The position numbers were made by a program, and so were the translations under genes. Below, one piece after another: positions 21,826-35,489 of a stretch of DNA of 64,000 nucleotides (position 1 is its first letter; each line of letters starts with the position of its first letter). The notes below the pieces were generated by a model that had not been told where the DNA came from, made no database searches, and saw only the letters and a list, made by a program, of their open reading frames with translations. This DNA is from Alitta virens (lineage: Eukaryota > Annelida > Polychaeta > Phyllodocida > Nereididae). Location of the stretch: NCBI GenBank assembly GCA_932294295.1, contig OW028573.1, positions 16,078,155 to 16,142,154 on the forward strand, read 5' to 3'.

Positions 21826-23708
21826 ATGGTAGCCATCATATCCTTGTCCTTCATTTATCACGTGAGCGTTCAATTCGCTGTAGTGCTTCAACCGAGACCA
21901 TGTCTACGCAGTCTACAAACACCAATATCATTCAAGATATTAGAGGAAGAAAATGGGCCATATCTAAGTTCCCATGATACTAATGAGTCTTCAAGCATAG
22001 TAAGCGAACGCTTGGCTCTTCTTCAACATGCTGTCTTCCAACTGCAAGCTAAAGCAATCCATGCCATCATCAACGAAACCGAATACAATGTACTACGCAA
22101 GACAACCAAACCCAATAAATTGAAGAAATTGAACCATCCTGTATGTCAATACTTTATCAAAGAAGGAAAGAGACAACGCTACATGGAAACAAATATCTGG
22201 AAAGACACGGGAACCTATGACCCCCTAGATGTGACTTTGGTAACACAAATTACAACGGAAAAGTTGGGCACTTTCAGCAAATTATTAACCCACTGGAAGG
22301 GCCCTGTCTCATGTAGCATTTATGTGAACAAGGAGGATGCTGAGGAATTGATTCAATTCATAAGGAGGTTTCCAAATATTCTGAACAGGGAAAATGTAGA
22401 TATTCATTTGGTTATGAAGGCTGAGGTAGGCATAAAAATGATCCAAATTTTCGATCAACTCAAATTGTTTGAATCACATGCATACATGTCTTGAATTACC
22501 ATAAATGCTGCCATACCTTTTTCAGATGCTGTATCCTATTAACCTGTTACGAAACATAGCGCTGAACAATTCCTACACCCAATTTGTGTTCCTGACAGAT
22601 GTTGATTTTATGCCATCATATGGTCTGCACCAGTACCTTTTGGATATAATACCAACTAGAAGTCACCTTAAGCAAGAAATATGTACATCTTAATATAAGA
22701 ACATATATCGTAATATAATAAAACAATGCCCAATATAAACTAAAAAAAGTATGATTTAATTTGTTTTATTTTGCATCTTCCAGGTTTTAGTTGTTCCAGC
22801 ATTAGAGTTTACATCGCCCTCTGGTATAAAATTCCCGAAGAACAAATCAGAACTTTTATACTTGTGGAATAGAAGGATCATCACCTCAGCAGAGTAAGTA
22901 AAAAAGTTCATTATGCACGAACACAAACTGAGTCCCCAACACATAGAAAAAAAAGAGCAAAATTAACTCAGGGACCAAAAGAAAAGCTGTATATACAACA
23001 GCAAAATGAAGTTAGGACCCAAAAAAAGCACTTAAACAACAGCATATAATGACAGCTTTGATATTTCATGCAGCAACGTTAATAGCTAATACCATAATGA
23101 TTTTTTTTTTCTGCTTCATTGACAGTTCACATCTTGGACCCAGCGAAGGAACAACTAATTACACCTTGTGGCAGTCAACCAGCACCCCATACCAAATAAA
23201 ATACTCAGAAAATTATGAACCATACATAGTGGCTAATCGTCACATTATTCCACCTTACAACATCTCTTTCCTGTATGGATTTAGAGACAAAATATCACAT
23301 TTATTGCACGTTCATGCAATGGGGTGGGTGTCCCAGCTTGTATTAATTGCTGAATTCTTATGCTATTTTCCACGTACATTAATTGTGCATTAGTTAAAGC
23401 ATACAAATTTATGACTACGTGTTTGTTTCCAGACTAAATTTCACCGTTATCCCTGATCACTATGCAATCCATTTTCCACACAGAACGCAGAAGAGACTAC
23501 CATTTTTCAAGTAACTATGAGGCACCTCATAAATATTCATTGCATGCACATTATCTGAATTAAGTGCATGTAATTCTAAATACGATTTATTTTCAGATGT
23601 TCCTATTTCATATACCATGACCTCCTAGACGAACTCACGAGAAAATATCCAAAATTGAACCAAACGGTCAAATTGAACAGAGCACTCCCATGGTTGGTTC
23701 CCAGGTAA
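21826..23708 (+). CDS. B4GAT1-like: B4GAT1-like glucuronyltransferase (glycosyltransferase family 49)
   Basis: Exons by splice signals: 21826-22425, 22526-22678 (or 22682), 22784-22893, 23126-23323, 23433-23510, 23597-23708; about 417 aa, close to the roughly 415 aa of vertebrate B4GAT1. Residues 2-21 form a signal-anchor helix, giving a type II Golgi membrane protein. The GT49 core shows [22 protein letters not shown] (DVD is the metal-binding DxD), [26 protein letters not shown] and [14 protein letters not shown]. In this family the enzyme adds glucuronic acid to the xylose that primes matriglycan on alpha-dystroglycan; LARGE then extends it. Substrate here is inferred. The first exon follows an acceptor at 21797, so an upstream 5' exon exists. 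An AATAAA lies at 23989. Oddity: exon 2 to 3 needs a non-GT donor or a 1-bp correction to stay in frame. Confidence 0.88.
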
Positions 23709-23988
23709 CACACCATAAAACTACTGTCAGTCAACAAACTGAAGAGAAACCAGCTGAAGTACTTTCCTGTACCCGAAGTGGTAAAAACTTGGTACACAAA
23801 AAAACCAGGATATTATACTAAATGCTTGGCAACAAATAGTGTGAGAGCCAGATCCTCGGAGACATGGCTCAAATCCAAAGACATCAGCTGCTGGGGGCCA
23901 CTTCACGGAGTCATACTAAAATACCCAACAATAGCCAAGCTTTTTTCACCATATTGTGTGAAAAAGTGTCACTGTATATAGTACAGAC

Positions 23989-23994
23989 AATAAA
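23989..23994 (+). terminator. Poly(A) signal of the GT49 gene
   Basis: AATAAA 281 bp after the GT49 stop codon, on the same strand, before the convergent calpain-7 gene. Confidence 0.6.
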
Positions 23995-25201
23995 CACATC
24001 TTCTTAAAAATATATTTTAAATTCATTCATTAAGTACTTCAAGAAATTGAAATATACCTGGCGGCAAAAAGGGCAATTTACATGAAATTATACAACTTTG
24101 GTATATTTAATTTCAGGCTGAACAAGAAAACTATAAAAGAACAGAAAACAATATTACCTTTCATAGCTGTTATCACAGATCAAAGAACTTCATTCAAATG
24201 TACCTATTGACTAATTCATCCTTTGGTGTGGATGGCATGGAGAGAATTATTGCAGATTCTAACCCTACATACCGATTTTTAGTGTCTAGTAATTCTGACA
24301 ACAGTACATGAATGAAATTAAAATTGCATCTACTTTCCATTCACACACTCTTAATGCAAGATGTAGTAGCATATCATCTGAACACAAACTAACTGACAAC
24401 TTCCGCCCTTACTACCATATTACACATATTGAACCAACATTTTAATAAGTGTCTTGCACCCACATCATTTACTACACAGGGAGAAACAAATGCTTCACTA
24501 CATACACTAAAACAGTCCAGCTGTCTCTGGTTTGGTTTATCCTAATGGAAGATAAGACAATTAGTCAGTTAAAGCACCAGGTATAACAATCAAATAAAAC
24601 GGCAAATTAATGGAGAAATTCCTCTAATATTTCCATGGAATTATCATTAGATGAATTAATTGAAAGACTCTTGGATATAATTAAAATTACGCTTTAGAGC
24701 TATTTTGCAAACCATGGAAGATGAACAGCTACTACAGTACCCAGTATACATGAAATTCATTCATAGACCTGTGAAACAGACAAACTTATTCCTCTTTGGC
24801 ACAGCAAAACTCAACTAGCTCGGTTATTACTGACAGCATACTAAGACACCCTATTTGCAAGTTGCTAAATTGCAACAAAACATTTGTGAAAACTCAACCT
24901 AGAATGTTCGTTCCTGGTCTTAATTTGCACATAACATCAATTAAAATAAAGATGTGTCCTAAGTAGAAACAGAAGCTGTAATCCCATTAGTTTTGCAAAA
25001 TAGCTGTAAAGCATTAATTGGTACAATTGAACATACAGAAAACCAGTACACATGCTGCATAATGCCAGGATTACATTACCAATCAACCCTAATATGTAGT
25101 AACAATTAAATGATTATTTCAGATTCATAACGATATCTCCATTTGTTCTGGTTTATCAATTGAGGCTGCCATAAACAGATAACAAAATCAAGACTTTACC
25201 G
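23995..25201. other. Intergenic space between two convergent genes
   Basis: AT-rich, without ORFs or recognised repeats. It should contain the 3' UTR of calpain-7 on the minus strand. I saw no clear AATAAA for that gene close to its stop. Confidence 0.4.
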
Positions 25202-28200
25202 CTATTGTACTTGATTAAGAGAGATAGGCACTGATGAGCTAATATTCAAGAAGAAAGGACCTTCCTGGCCACTGTAAAATGTGCACGGTATGATGTTATA
25301 GATTCCTCCAGGGATATTTTCCAATTCCAGCACACAGAAACCAGGCCTGAAGCATAATGTATTTACATTTAGCTTTACGATGTACTAAAGTATCCAAAAA
25401 ACAAATGTATATAACAGAAACAAATTATTTTCATAATAAAAAGACAATACCTGAAAGTTCCTGAAGACTGTTTCTTGAAGGGTTCACTAGAAGTAACATT
25501 CTGTTCCACTGATACCACATCAAAGCCTACACTGTATTCTCTGTAAGCAAAAATAATGTCTTTCATAACCTCTGAACCCATCAGAATGACATTGATCAAC
25601 TGATTGTATTTACAATGTTATTACAGCATGCTTACCTGGGTCCTTTAACCTCTATCATGATTTGATTGGTAGTGGAGCTATTGTTGATGTGGAGTTGATA
25701 AATAGGATTGAGTGAATAAGTAGCATTGTTGCCACAACCTCCTGCGCTCTTGCCTTTCCACTGCCCTGTGACCTGTATGGAAATTACAATTCTCAAACAT
25801 AGGCACACCGTTGTCACTCAGTACACTTAGCATGTTTATTGTGCTCTTAATGTCGCAATGCAACAAATGCATTGTATGTAGTTAAGTGTATCCTTCGTAA
25901 TTCAACTCATGCCAAACAACTAGGAAACCTTCAAAAAGCCTAGGCTGCTGTAGTAAGTCGAATTATTTTCCTATACAATAAAAATGGGCAGATTTTTAAA
26001 TGCTATATGGAAACCATTTTGAGTATCTTTACCACTTATGTGGAAGCAGCTAAAATATTCTGATTACCATAAACCGCCCTCATTTTAACCACAATATTTC
26101 TAAGCAAACTGGGAATTACCTGTTTCTCAAACTTGGAAATGTATGGCTCAGCAATCTTTGTTAACGAGATGGGACATGTGGCGTAAACCCTGAGGGTGTA
26201 GTGAATGTTATTGCTCTTTTCATACTGAGACACCACAAGTGTGAAAGTGTGCGTTCCCTTCTCTTCCACCATTTTGCACAGGTAATGAGGACTGTTGATT
26301 CTGACACCATCTTTGTAAGGTGAAGGATCATCTGTAAGGAAAAGACATTTTCGTAACGATGACATCAAATCACATAAATATGTCAGAGTAGTTTTCTTCC
26401 CTCTCACTAACCACATTAAGTCTACAGATTAACAGTAGGTACAGAAAATGGTGACACAGTGATCTGGTAGTTTATTCAAAGTTTAAAAGTTTTGCCTACT
26501 TACATGGGTAAAATATCCTCTTCCCTTGACTTTTGTAAACCAACACAGTTATGAACTCCTTATTGTGGGCAAAATCATCCTGAAAAAAAAATAAAAATGT
26601 AAATTTCAGGAAACAAGCAATTCAAGATTCATGATTCATTTTCAAGATTTATTTATTGGCCATTTTTAAATAAGAACATTTCATATCACATATATATCTT
26701 TTGAAAATAACATGGCAGGCTGACCCCCATTGGGAGTACATGTCTTTACCAATGATAATGGGCATTGTATCATATTTCATGTAATAGAAGAGCCAGAGTT
26801 ATTACAAAGACAATTTGTCCATTTACCTTGTCAGTGATGTGTCTACTCAATAAAATCCACACAGCACTTGCATTATTGGCTTGGACGACAAGTTTAAATT
26901 GAGGATTGTCACCAATATTGTACGCATCTTTCTTTGGCCCTTCTTTGGCTGTCCATGTGCTGAAAATACAACAGAGGTTATATTGGAGGTGACTTGTACT
27001 TGGGTGTCTATTATGCTGAGGCAAGTAAAAGATCCCATAACGTAGTGTAACATGGTGTGGACTCCAAGCAGCCTTGTCATCTCATCATTACATCTGCCTC
27101 TAGCAGCTGGTCATACGAGCTGACTAAGTGTCAGACCCAGTAGCATTGAGACATTGGACAACAAAGATATTTCCATTCGGTTACATGAATTCCCAAAGTT
27201 TTGCCAAATGTCAGTGCATTTGGCCTTCAGTTTATTTAAGTATTAAAACAGTATGAATAAAGTTCTTACTCATGCACACAGGTCGTTTGTGGGAAGAGAT
27301 CAGGATTCCAGTTGATATAGATCACATCGAAAAATTTCATGATGGACTCGTAGTCAATCCAAAATATGCCTGCAAAGACACTCAGAAAAGTCAGCTGGAG
27401 AAATATAAATAGTGTAATGTGATGTCCGACAATGCCAGCAACAAAATATCATACATGTACCATACCATTGTCAAACATGCTGGCACTCTTAGGATCGAAG
27501 TTCAAGGCCTGCTTCATGTCGCTGGTCCAGTGCTGGGTGTCCAACTCTGAGAAGTTCCCTCGCCAGCGGAGATGACTCCAAGGATTTTTTAGTTGGAATA
27601 AATTGTAGCCCTTAAAATAATAATTATAAAGATTGTTTTAACAAACCATTTGATGTTATACTAATACCAGTACTTCAAGCATCAGTTTCAAGCACTTGTA
27701 ATAGGTTTTGGCATGAGAGCCATGAAAAATACTTAGGATCCAATTCGCAGTATTTCCCACTATTTCTGAGGTTTGCATTCAGGGCCAAGAAATGCAACAA
27801 CAATGGCAAAAATAGTCCAATTTTTTGTTAGTTTTAATAAAATAATTTCCTAAATCCAGTATTTGTCAATACTTGAACATACTGGCTCATTTCCAGACCA
27901 TTGAGGAGTCCCCCCTCACGCTCCCCATATTGTGGCTGAATTTCAAGCACGTCAAACAGTCTAGAAGCTTCAACCATGTCAACAGTCAAGAAGACTAACC
28001 ATCTCCCTCTAAAGTGGGTATAATGACAAATAAAGCTCAGAGGGATTTCTCTGTCGATAAATGAAATCAACTTCAATTCACCATGGGTGTGATATATGAG
28101 TGCTCAATTTATAAATTTGGGATTCACCTTAATGCGACGAATGTCTAACAGTGCATAAGCATGAGTAGGCACCAATCCAGCTCGATCAGCCTGATCTTCT

Positions 28201-31200
28201 GATAGTTCTCCAGTGGCAACAGTGATCAAACAATGACCCAAGTGAAACTTGTCATACAAGCGATCAAATTCCTTCTGGGCATTAAATTCTGCAGATCCAA
28301 GTCGAATTGCTACACGTTCAGGGATCCAGCCTGTCAGTGCATGCAGATCTATGTTCTGTGAAAAAAGAATCATACACATAGAAATTTGACGTTTCTATTT
28401 AGACTAATACTACAGATGAATTACTAACAACATTATTCTCTAACTTACAGAATTGGAACCAGGAAAGTCATAACCTCCCATAACTTTCATGTAAGCTTTC
28501 TCAAGCAAAGAAACCCACAGTTCGTTTCGGTTGTTAGAGTAGGAGCACAGCAGTTCACCGTCACGTCCTAATGGCAGATAATCGTCTATGATGACCTAAA
28601 ATGTCATATTCTAATTAAGTACACAGACCCGAAGAATGATACATATGCAATATGCATGATAGACAAATTATATGGTACCATATGCAGCACCTTACCTTCC
28701 GAGGTACGCCATTGATGTTGAGTTTAATCATATACTTCCCACAAGGATTGTACTGGGGTTCACCTTTCCGGTTTTGTGGATATATTATGCTGAAATGTTA
28801 CATCAAACTAATTAATAGTGACAGTAAATCACTAAGACTTTTTCCCAAAAACAGAAGTCAGAAATGAACTTTTTGACTGTTTCTAACAACCGACGAATGT
28901 ATTTAATGAATTGATTATCTATGTACTGTATTTTGATTTATTACAGTACTGTATTTTGATTTTCAAAGTTACAATCAATTTCAATGTATGTGTATTATAG
29001 TACAAATTAATATAACAATGTACTACTCACCTAGTAATGAGTTGCTTTTTGAAGCGTCTTTCATACTGGGCACTTATTGCCAATGATGCAACAAAGGAAC
29101 AATCCGAGATCAGAGTCTACAAGAAAAAGTACCCCATCCTATAAATCAATACCTCTAATGCCACAGATTCCATACTTGTAACAGACATCTGCATGATAAT
29201 GGAGTTTGATAAACTTTACAAAAATGTTTTGTTACCTGTTTGATAGAAAAACTTGAGATAGCATAAATCATTTGAGCATTGTCAATGAATTCATCTGGGC
29301 GAGCCCACTTGCCAATTTTTTCTTTTTGCTTTGGTGATAGAGCAAGTTTTCCATGCTTGTCCCTGAATCATACATAGTATTTTGTATATATATATATATA
29401 TATTGCATATGTCCCACTGAATTAAAAAATACTAAGAAGACACCTATGATATCATCAAATCAAACTTAAATTAAGCAAAATGAGTAAAATATCATACGTG
29501 AAGGGCACGGGATAGGCGAACCTCTCTCTCATATCAACAGCCAAGAAAGGCACATAATCCCGGCCATTTATACGAGAAGTCAACCTGTAATGACAAAGAC
29601 AAGACTGCCATCTTAAACTTTCAAAGCTGCGAACACATCACACAATATACGCTAATATATGAACACCTCTAACACAGCTGATATATTTTTGAATGCTGAA
29701 AGCTGTAAGCTCAGATATAACATTGATTCCTTGCGCAATCTGATTATCAACTTTGCAAACAATAATTTAAACAGTCAGTCATAGAATTTTCTTAAACTAA
29801 CCACATAACAGATCAGAAATCAGACAGTGCTTGAGGCAAGAAACTGCAGTGCAATTATGAGATTCATATATTACAGAAAAGTCAGGGAAACCTAAGCAAT
29901 ACTCTGCATCATTTCAACAAAATCCCATATAATATGCAAATAACATGTAAATATTTGGCCTGACCTTAGGACGTTTATTTCTTCTTTGGTGTAACCACCG
30001 GTTGATGGAGCAGCATGAGGTTTATTAGCTGTTCTTCGTTGTGATGGTTTTTCGTCATCATCAAATAAAGAGAAGCCCAACGGCCTCACAGATCGCCCAG
30101 TTGTTGCAGGGGGTTGTTGACTAGTTGCTCTCTTAGGACTAGGAGAAGGAACAAGTGGCAGTGAAGAAGTCTTTTCATTGCTTTTCAATTCTTCTGCTCT
30201 GAAATTCACAATATAGTATAAGGTCAGTTACAGTGGCACATTCATCAGTATAAAATATTTTTGACAGATTCAACTTCTCAAGATCGTAATGTTCAGATAT
30301 TGATTGTTAGCGTTTTAGAAAACATGAACCATAGATTTTCAGTAGTATTGTGATCACCATCTGGTATGTTCCAACATTTTCATTTAAAGAAATTTTTTTA
30401 CCTACCTGTTGAGTGCCTGCTCAGCTAAACGAGCCAGTTTACTTTGCAAATCAGCATCTTGAGTTTCTTTTCTCTGCAATAAACAAAACACAAGACAATA
30501 TCATATCTTGTTCAAATCCTTGACCTGGTCATCTCGGCAACCTTGGCATGCTGTTTGGTGTGTGTCGCTCGCATGCACTTCGGTTTGTATTTTAGAAGTT
30601 TTTATGTACAGTGGACCCTCATTAATCCAAATACCTAGCCATTTGTTCAGATTAATGCATGATTGAGATTACCAATACAACATGCATGTGACAAATAGCA
30701 TCAAGCTGTCAATAAACCTTATTTGTCAAATCTCTTACCACAGCTAAACACAGCTCTACAGCTTGCATGTAAAGTTCACAAGCCTCTTCATTGTTGTCTT
30801 GTTCATCTTCTTCAAAAGCCTTCTCTACCAAGAACTTTGCTCGTTCCATTCTGATTTGTTGTTCAGTTTTCATTGTCATATCAGAAGACCCTCCAGCTCC
30901 TTTAGATGCTATAGAAATAGGGGGAAAAAGACTACTGATTATGTGTGCAATAAAATGCTCAAAGACCAAGCATCAATTACCTGTGCAAATTTCATCAGTA
31001 CCATTAAAAAAAAACTTCAAATTGTACCTAGACAAAGCGCTAGACAACTTCTGTACGATGCTACCTGCCACTAAACTGACAGGGCTGCTTATACATATTT
31101 TACACTGTATTAGATACATTTCTTACATTTTCCAAGGTTTATATTTTCTTTCAATTAGTCTATGGATAACAAAAATGGTTCAGGTGCACTGTGAAGTCAA

Positions 31201-31640
31201 TCTGCTGCATATGTACATGTTGTTCTTTCACAGAGGGCGCCACTTGATTGTGGTAAGTGTAAGCCCACTATAAGCAATAATAAGCTAGGAGCAGACAGAA
31301 GCGGTTGGCTTTAGCCAGTTACAGCTACAGACAGGAAAAGGTCACTGCAGCTGTTCAGAGTCAACCATATTTTATGGTAATAATTGTAGCTGGCGGCCTG
31401 GCATCACAACAAAGAATTTACGAGCAACAAACCTTTCAAGACTTCTGCCCTATCCAAATATTCAGTCGCTTTCTCCATCAGATTTGGAATCTGGGATCCA
31501 GCTTGCAGAGCGGAGAGTAATGCCTGCCCTGCTTCAACGTAGTAGAAGATAGCAGTATCCACAAGCTGCTCTTGGTCACACTTGACTGCCCTTTGTGCGA
31601 ACATCGCAGCATCTTGTTCGAGTTCATTTGAGTCTGCCAT
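25202..31640 (-). CDS. CAPN7: Calpain-7 (MIT-domain cysteine protease)
   Basis: 18 coding exons, 828 aa. Exons, 5' to 3' on the minus strand: 31640-31433, 30908-30739, 30473-30406, 30198-29965, 29584-29498, 29362-29236, 29116-29031, 28789-28696, 28595-28449, 28355-28128, 27610-27466, 27369-27270, 26959-26827, 26579-26504, 26331-26120, 25772-25636, 25540-25451, 25346-25202. Every junction is GT-AG and the phases sum to one frame. Domains: two MIT domains (residues about 1-75 and 80-155) that in the family bind ESCRT-III proteins such as IST1; a Ser/Pro linker; the protease core with Cys in [10 protein letters not shown], His in [12 protein letters not shown] and Asn in [10 protein letters not shown]; then two C2-like calpain domains. 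Human calpain-7 is 813 aa. The start ATG (31640-31638) fits the human N-terminus in position. Endosomal sorting and cytokinesis roles are from family knowledge. Confidence 0.97.
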
Positions 31641-31863
31641 TTTCAAGCTTGGGCTAAAAAAAAAAAAAAATCACATCAGTTCTTAAAAATATTCCTCTTG
31701 CTTTTTTTTACTCATCAAGTTATTTCCAGGTCTTTCTGGATCTAATGTTGCGTTAGCACGGGGCCTAATCAGGCTCAGGGCCCAACGCAACCGCCTTGCT
31801 CACGTTGCCCTAGTTAAATATTGGTATTTTCTAAGGTAAAAAAAATGTTCTACCTAACTGATG

Positions 31864-31905
31864 GACACAGTATTTACATCATTTTCATTATGTAAATACT
31901 GTGTC
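31864..31905. repeat. Perfect 16-bp hairpin upstream of calpain-7
   Basis: Arms GACACAGTATTTACAT (31864-31879) and its exact complement (31890-31905) around a 10-base loop, about 220 bp upstream of the calpain-7 start. Function unknown; it may be a mini-MITE or a promoter-proximal structure. Confidence 0.7.
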
Positions 31906-32269
31906 TAATAAAGCCAGCTCCGCTGGAAGGGGCCTGTAATTTTAACAATGTTTAAGTACAGAATTTGTGAAGCATGGATTTAACTCATAACCATAAATTT
32001 GCAAAAAATCCCACCTTTCTCAAAACAGACACTGTTTGTAGGCTGCAGATTTGAGCTTACTCAGAATATTTAGGGACTTATAATATATATCATAAAAAAT
32101 TGACAAAATTCTATACAACTTTATCGCATAAAATTTCAAAATATGGCTTCATTATTATGAATTTGTTATTATGGCTTGTATTATGAATTTAAAAAATGTG
32201 TCACAAAATAATGCTTTGGGAAGTGCAGATTGCTTATTTTCACTGTGACCTGAAATCAACTCAATGTAA

Positions 32270-32462
32270 AATTGTCACACAAATCGTTGTGGGTAAATTA
32301 AATTTGTGGATTGAAGATTTCCTAGGTGACAGGAAACAATCTGTTTGTATAAATGGCACTAAGTCCTCTTTCTTAAGTGTTTCAAGTGGAGTCCCACAGG
32401 GCTCAGTTTTGGGCCCAGTGCTGTTCTTAATTTTTGTTAACGATAATTACCTGCTGTTATAA
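32270..32462 (+). pseudogene. LINE reverse transcriptase fragment
   Basis: The forward frame contains [20 protein letters not shown] and [20 protein letters not shown], the strongly conserved block B/C region of non-LTR reverse transcriptases. The YADD catalytic region that should follow is missing and the frame stops soon after. A dead fragment of about 60 codons. Confidence 0.85.
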
Positions 32463-34689
32463 TGACATTAATCATCGATCATGCCATCATGGTGATGGAA
32501 TCTTATCAGCACACACTTGGGACCCAAAGGAAGTAATTAATGTGTTCTGATGGGAAACTACTTTCACAAAAACTGTTCTTCATCTTCCTTCTCATTTATA
32601 TATATAATGATAATTTCATATTGTCAACAATTTTCTTGCACAATAGGATCATTTGAAAAATAGGTTGCCAGTCAACTCGGCAACACGCCAACCTGGCGAC
32701 AACTAACCCGGCGACATGGTCACATATAACTCGCTGACACAAAATTACTGCACAAATGTAACTTGGCAAAACTATTTAATGGGGCAGTGGGAGCCCGGCC
32801 ACAAGCATCCTGCCTCCCGCCGCAGTGGTGTAGCTCTGTAAATATTGGAAGTATAGAGGTGTTCTGGTGAATAACAGACTCCTGGCTTTGAGACGGATCT
32901 GTTGATACCAATTACATCGCTGTAGCTACATAATTAACTAAGTAAAGGTAAAAGAGCCTCATGCAGGTCTGCATTGAGGGGACTTGCGTGGCCAGAGCAA
33001 TCAGCCACGGAGCTTCCTGCGGCCAAGCGGCCCGTAAGAGTGCAGCCGGCAAATGCACACCCGTCCGTGTTGCCTGGTTGACACTGTGTTGTTGCAGGGT
33101 TTTAACTGTCTAATCAGCTATGAGAAGTATTGTCGCCATCGCCTCGTCTTGTGGGGGTCAAAAAGACCCATGATATTCAAGCTGATTTAAAATATGGAGT
33201 TCGCCTCATCTGATTTCAGCCTCTGGCTATGGCCCTGTAGCTAAGGTTTACAGAATTGTATTATCATGGAGACAAGAGTAGAAGGAGTGGAAACCCGAAA
33301 TGTTCAAAGGATGTGATGTTAAAAGGTTCAGTCAGTGTCGCAGATTATATATTAAAGATCTGTGAAATGTCACACTAGTTTGTTTATCATCCCTTTTATG
33401 ACCGTCACATACCTCACTGTGGCACTGAGGGAGTGATTATACACCCTTGTTGCAGTAACCTTGTTTTGAAAAACCCTGTTTCCTTCATGTAATCATAGAG
33501 TTTGCTGTATTACGTATCAAAAGATTTAATTCATATGTACTAATATTTCAATCATATTTATATGAGGTACTATAAAATTTCCAAATTTAAATGGTCTAGA
33601 TCTCATAATAGTTGTGCATTTTTACACATCAACACCAATGAAATATCTTATGAATTATGCAACTATTTTTTTGTTATGCTGTTTAGTACTAAAAGTTAAT
33701 ATTAATTGGTGGTGTAATAAAAATTACATAACACGCTCACTATATGTATATATATACGTGTACCATGAAAAAAAAAGAGACTTTTCCCTTTCCAATGATA
33801 TTTCATGCATTGAGTCACCTAATTTCATTGAAAACATTTTTTTCAGTGATTGACATACATAATCTTTACACTATTTCTCAAATTGATAGTTGAATAATAT
33901 GTCATTTACACTTCTAAATGCTGTTTGGATTGTTGATATTTTATCTTTTAACGTTTGTTTAAAAACCCAAAGGAAAGGTTCGCCAAAGTTATCCCATAAG
34001 AGTTATGAGATTGTAAACAGTAACTGTTTTTGCTCACTTAAATGCAACTTCTTGGCTAAATAAGTGTGTAACTTAGCTTAGAATTGTCATTTTTTCACGG
34101 GAAAAATGCCGTAATAATCCTCAAATGGAGAGGCATTTAACTGAAAGATTCAACATGAGGAAGAAATAGTTGTTTATATTTTGATGCATGATATCGATAG
34201 GGGGTTTTCTAGCAGGAATCAAAGAGAGGCCAGGGAACCCCTTTCCCTCTCTGCGACACTGATTGGATGAAAGACATGCCGCCAACTATAAAACTGCCAA
34301 TAAAAGTAGGGGGTGAAACCGCCAAATTTGAAACATAGGCAAATCCAATGATACTCTAGGCGTTAATAACCAAAAAGCCATACAATTAGCAATGGGGTGT
34401 GACGAAAAGGATTTCCCCACTACTTCTACTCATGTTTCCGTGGTATTATCGCCCATTAAATCCACCTAACAGCCTCATATCAACCAAGAAACCTACGCGT
34501 AGTGTAATGGCAACACTTGTAATACATGACATACACATTTATGAACCAGTTAATTATGATATGTCTCAAATTCTTTAAATCATACCCGCAAAAAGAGCGT
34601 CAAGGCTATCTTTGATCATCAGACTGTCATCCTCGTTTGCTTTAATTTCTCACTAGAGGTCGCATAGTAACTTTCGACATGAACGACAG
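32463..34689. other. Spacer with short degenerate repeats, no gene seen
   Basis: Includes a short array of GGCAACAC/GGCGACA-type phrases at about 32660-32770 (AACTCGGCAAC, CCTGGCGAC, CCCGGCGAC, ACTCGCTGAC) and a GC-richer block at 32945-33110 that looks like an old repeat. No supported ORF. Confidence 0.35.
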
Positions 34690-35070
34690 AGGGCTCACAA
34701 GGTGTCGAGTCAATTCGTCGACACAGAAAATCGTCGACAGCCAATTTGCGCGGCCGTCGCCCCTTGTATTATCCCCGTGATTACTTGCAGCACAGAAATT
34801 TTTTTGCCATCCTTTTATAGAGCTCATTCATAAGCTTTATTAACTATGAAGCTCCCCTAGTGCGTGTCTACGAAATGGTCATTGGGCAGATTATATGTAG
34901 TCAACGAATTTGCATAATATGTCAACGAGCTGGTAATGACGTGCAACAAGTTGGTTGGACGACTTCGTGTCTTCCAAATTCGTTTGTCAATGAATTTGTA
35001 CCAAGCCTTCTAAAGTGTCAACTACTTGGTATGTCGACGGATTTGATTGTCGACGAAATGACCTGTATTC
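34690..35070. repeat. Degenerate tandem array of GTCGACGAATTTG-like units
   Basis: Variants such as ATTCGTCGACA, GTCAACGAATTTG, GTCAACGAGCTGG, GTCAATGAATTTG and GTCGACGGATTTG recur at irregular 15-50 bp spacing. It resembles the subterminal arrays of the Harbinger element in style but not in sequence. No element boundary was identified. Confidence 0.5.
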
Positions 35071-35161
35071 ACGAAAGCAGCACATGGCGGCACAGAACGA
35101 GATCCAGTTCTGTGCATGGAGGTAAGTGGCAAATAATGGGCATTTCACTATAGAAACGAAA

Positions 35162-35489
35162 CTATTTATAATTTAATAATGTATATTCTCACATGAGTAA
35201 GATATTCTGCCACCGTGGCCCATACAATTTCGACGCAACATGGTTTCTAGATGCCACTGGAATATTTCGATGCTGCGACAGTGCGATGTCGCCGCCCCCC
35301 CCCCCCCCCCCCGCTATTTATAATTTAATAATGTATATTCTCACATGAGTAAGATATTCTGCCACCGTGGCCCACATACAATTTCGACGCAACATGGTTT
35401 CTAGATGCAACTGGAATATTTCAGCTTATTTCGATGCTGCGACAGTGCGAGGGTAATTTTAACGTCGCCGCACCCCCCCCCCCCCCCCC
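35162..35489 (+). repeat. Tandem duplication, each unit ending in poly-C
   Basis: Two units, 35162-35313 and 35314-35489, share ATTTATAATTTAATAATG and the CACATGAGTAAGATATTC segment and each end in a run of about 17-18 C (35295-35312, 35473-35489). The second unit has two small insertions. Replication slippage between C-runs is a likely origin; an assembly artefact is possible. Confidence 0.85.

Noticed and set aside
23778..23981. Possible extra C-terminal exon of the GT49 gene
   Set aside because: The preceding exon already ends with a stop after PWLVPR at the length expected for the family, and no acceptor fits.
30763..31273. Forward ORFs of 103 and 160 aa overlapping calpain-7
   Set aside because: They lie antisense to exon 2 and intron sequence of calpain-7.
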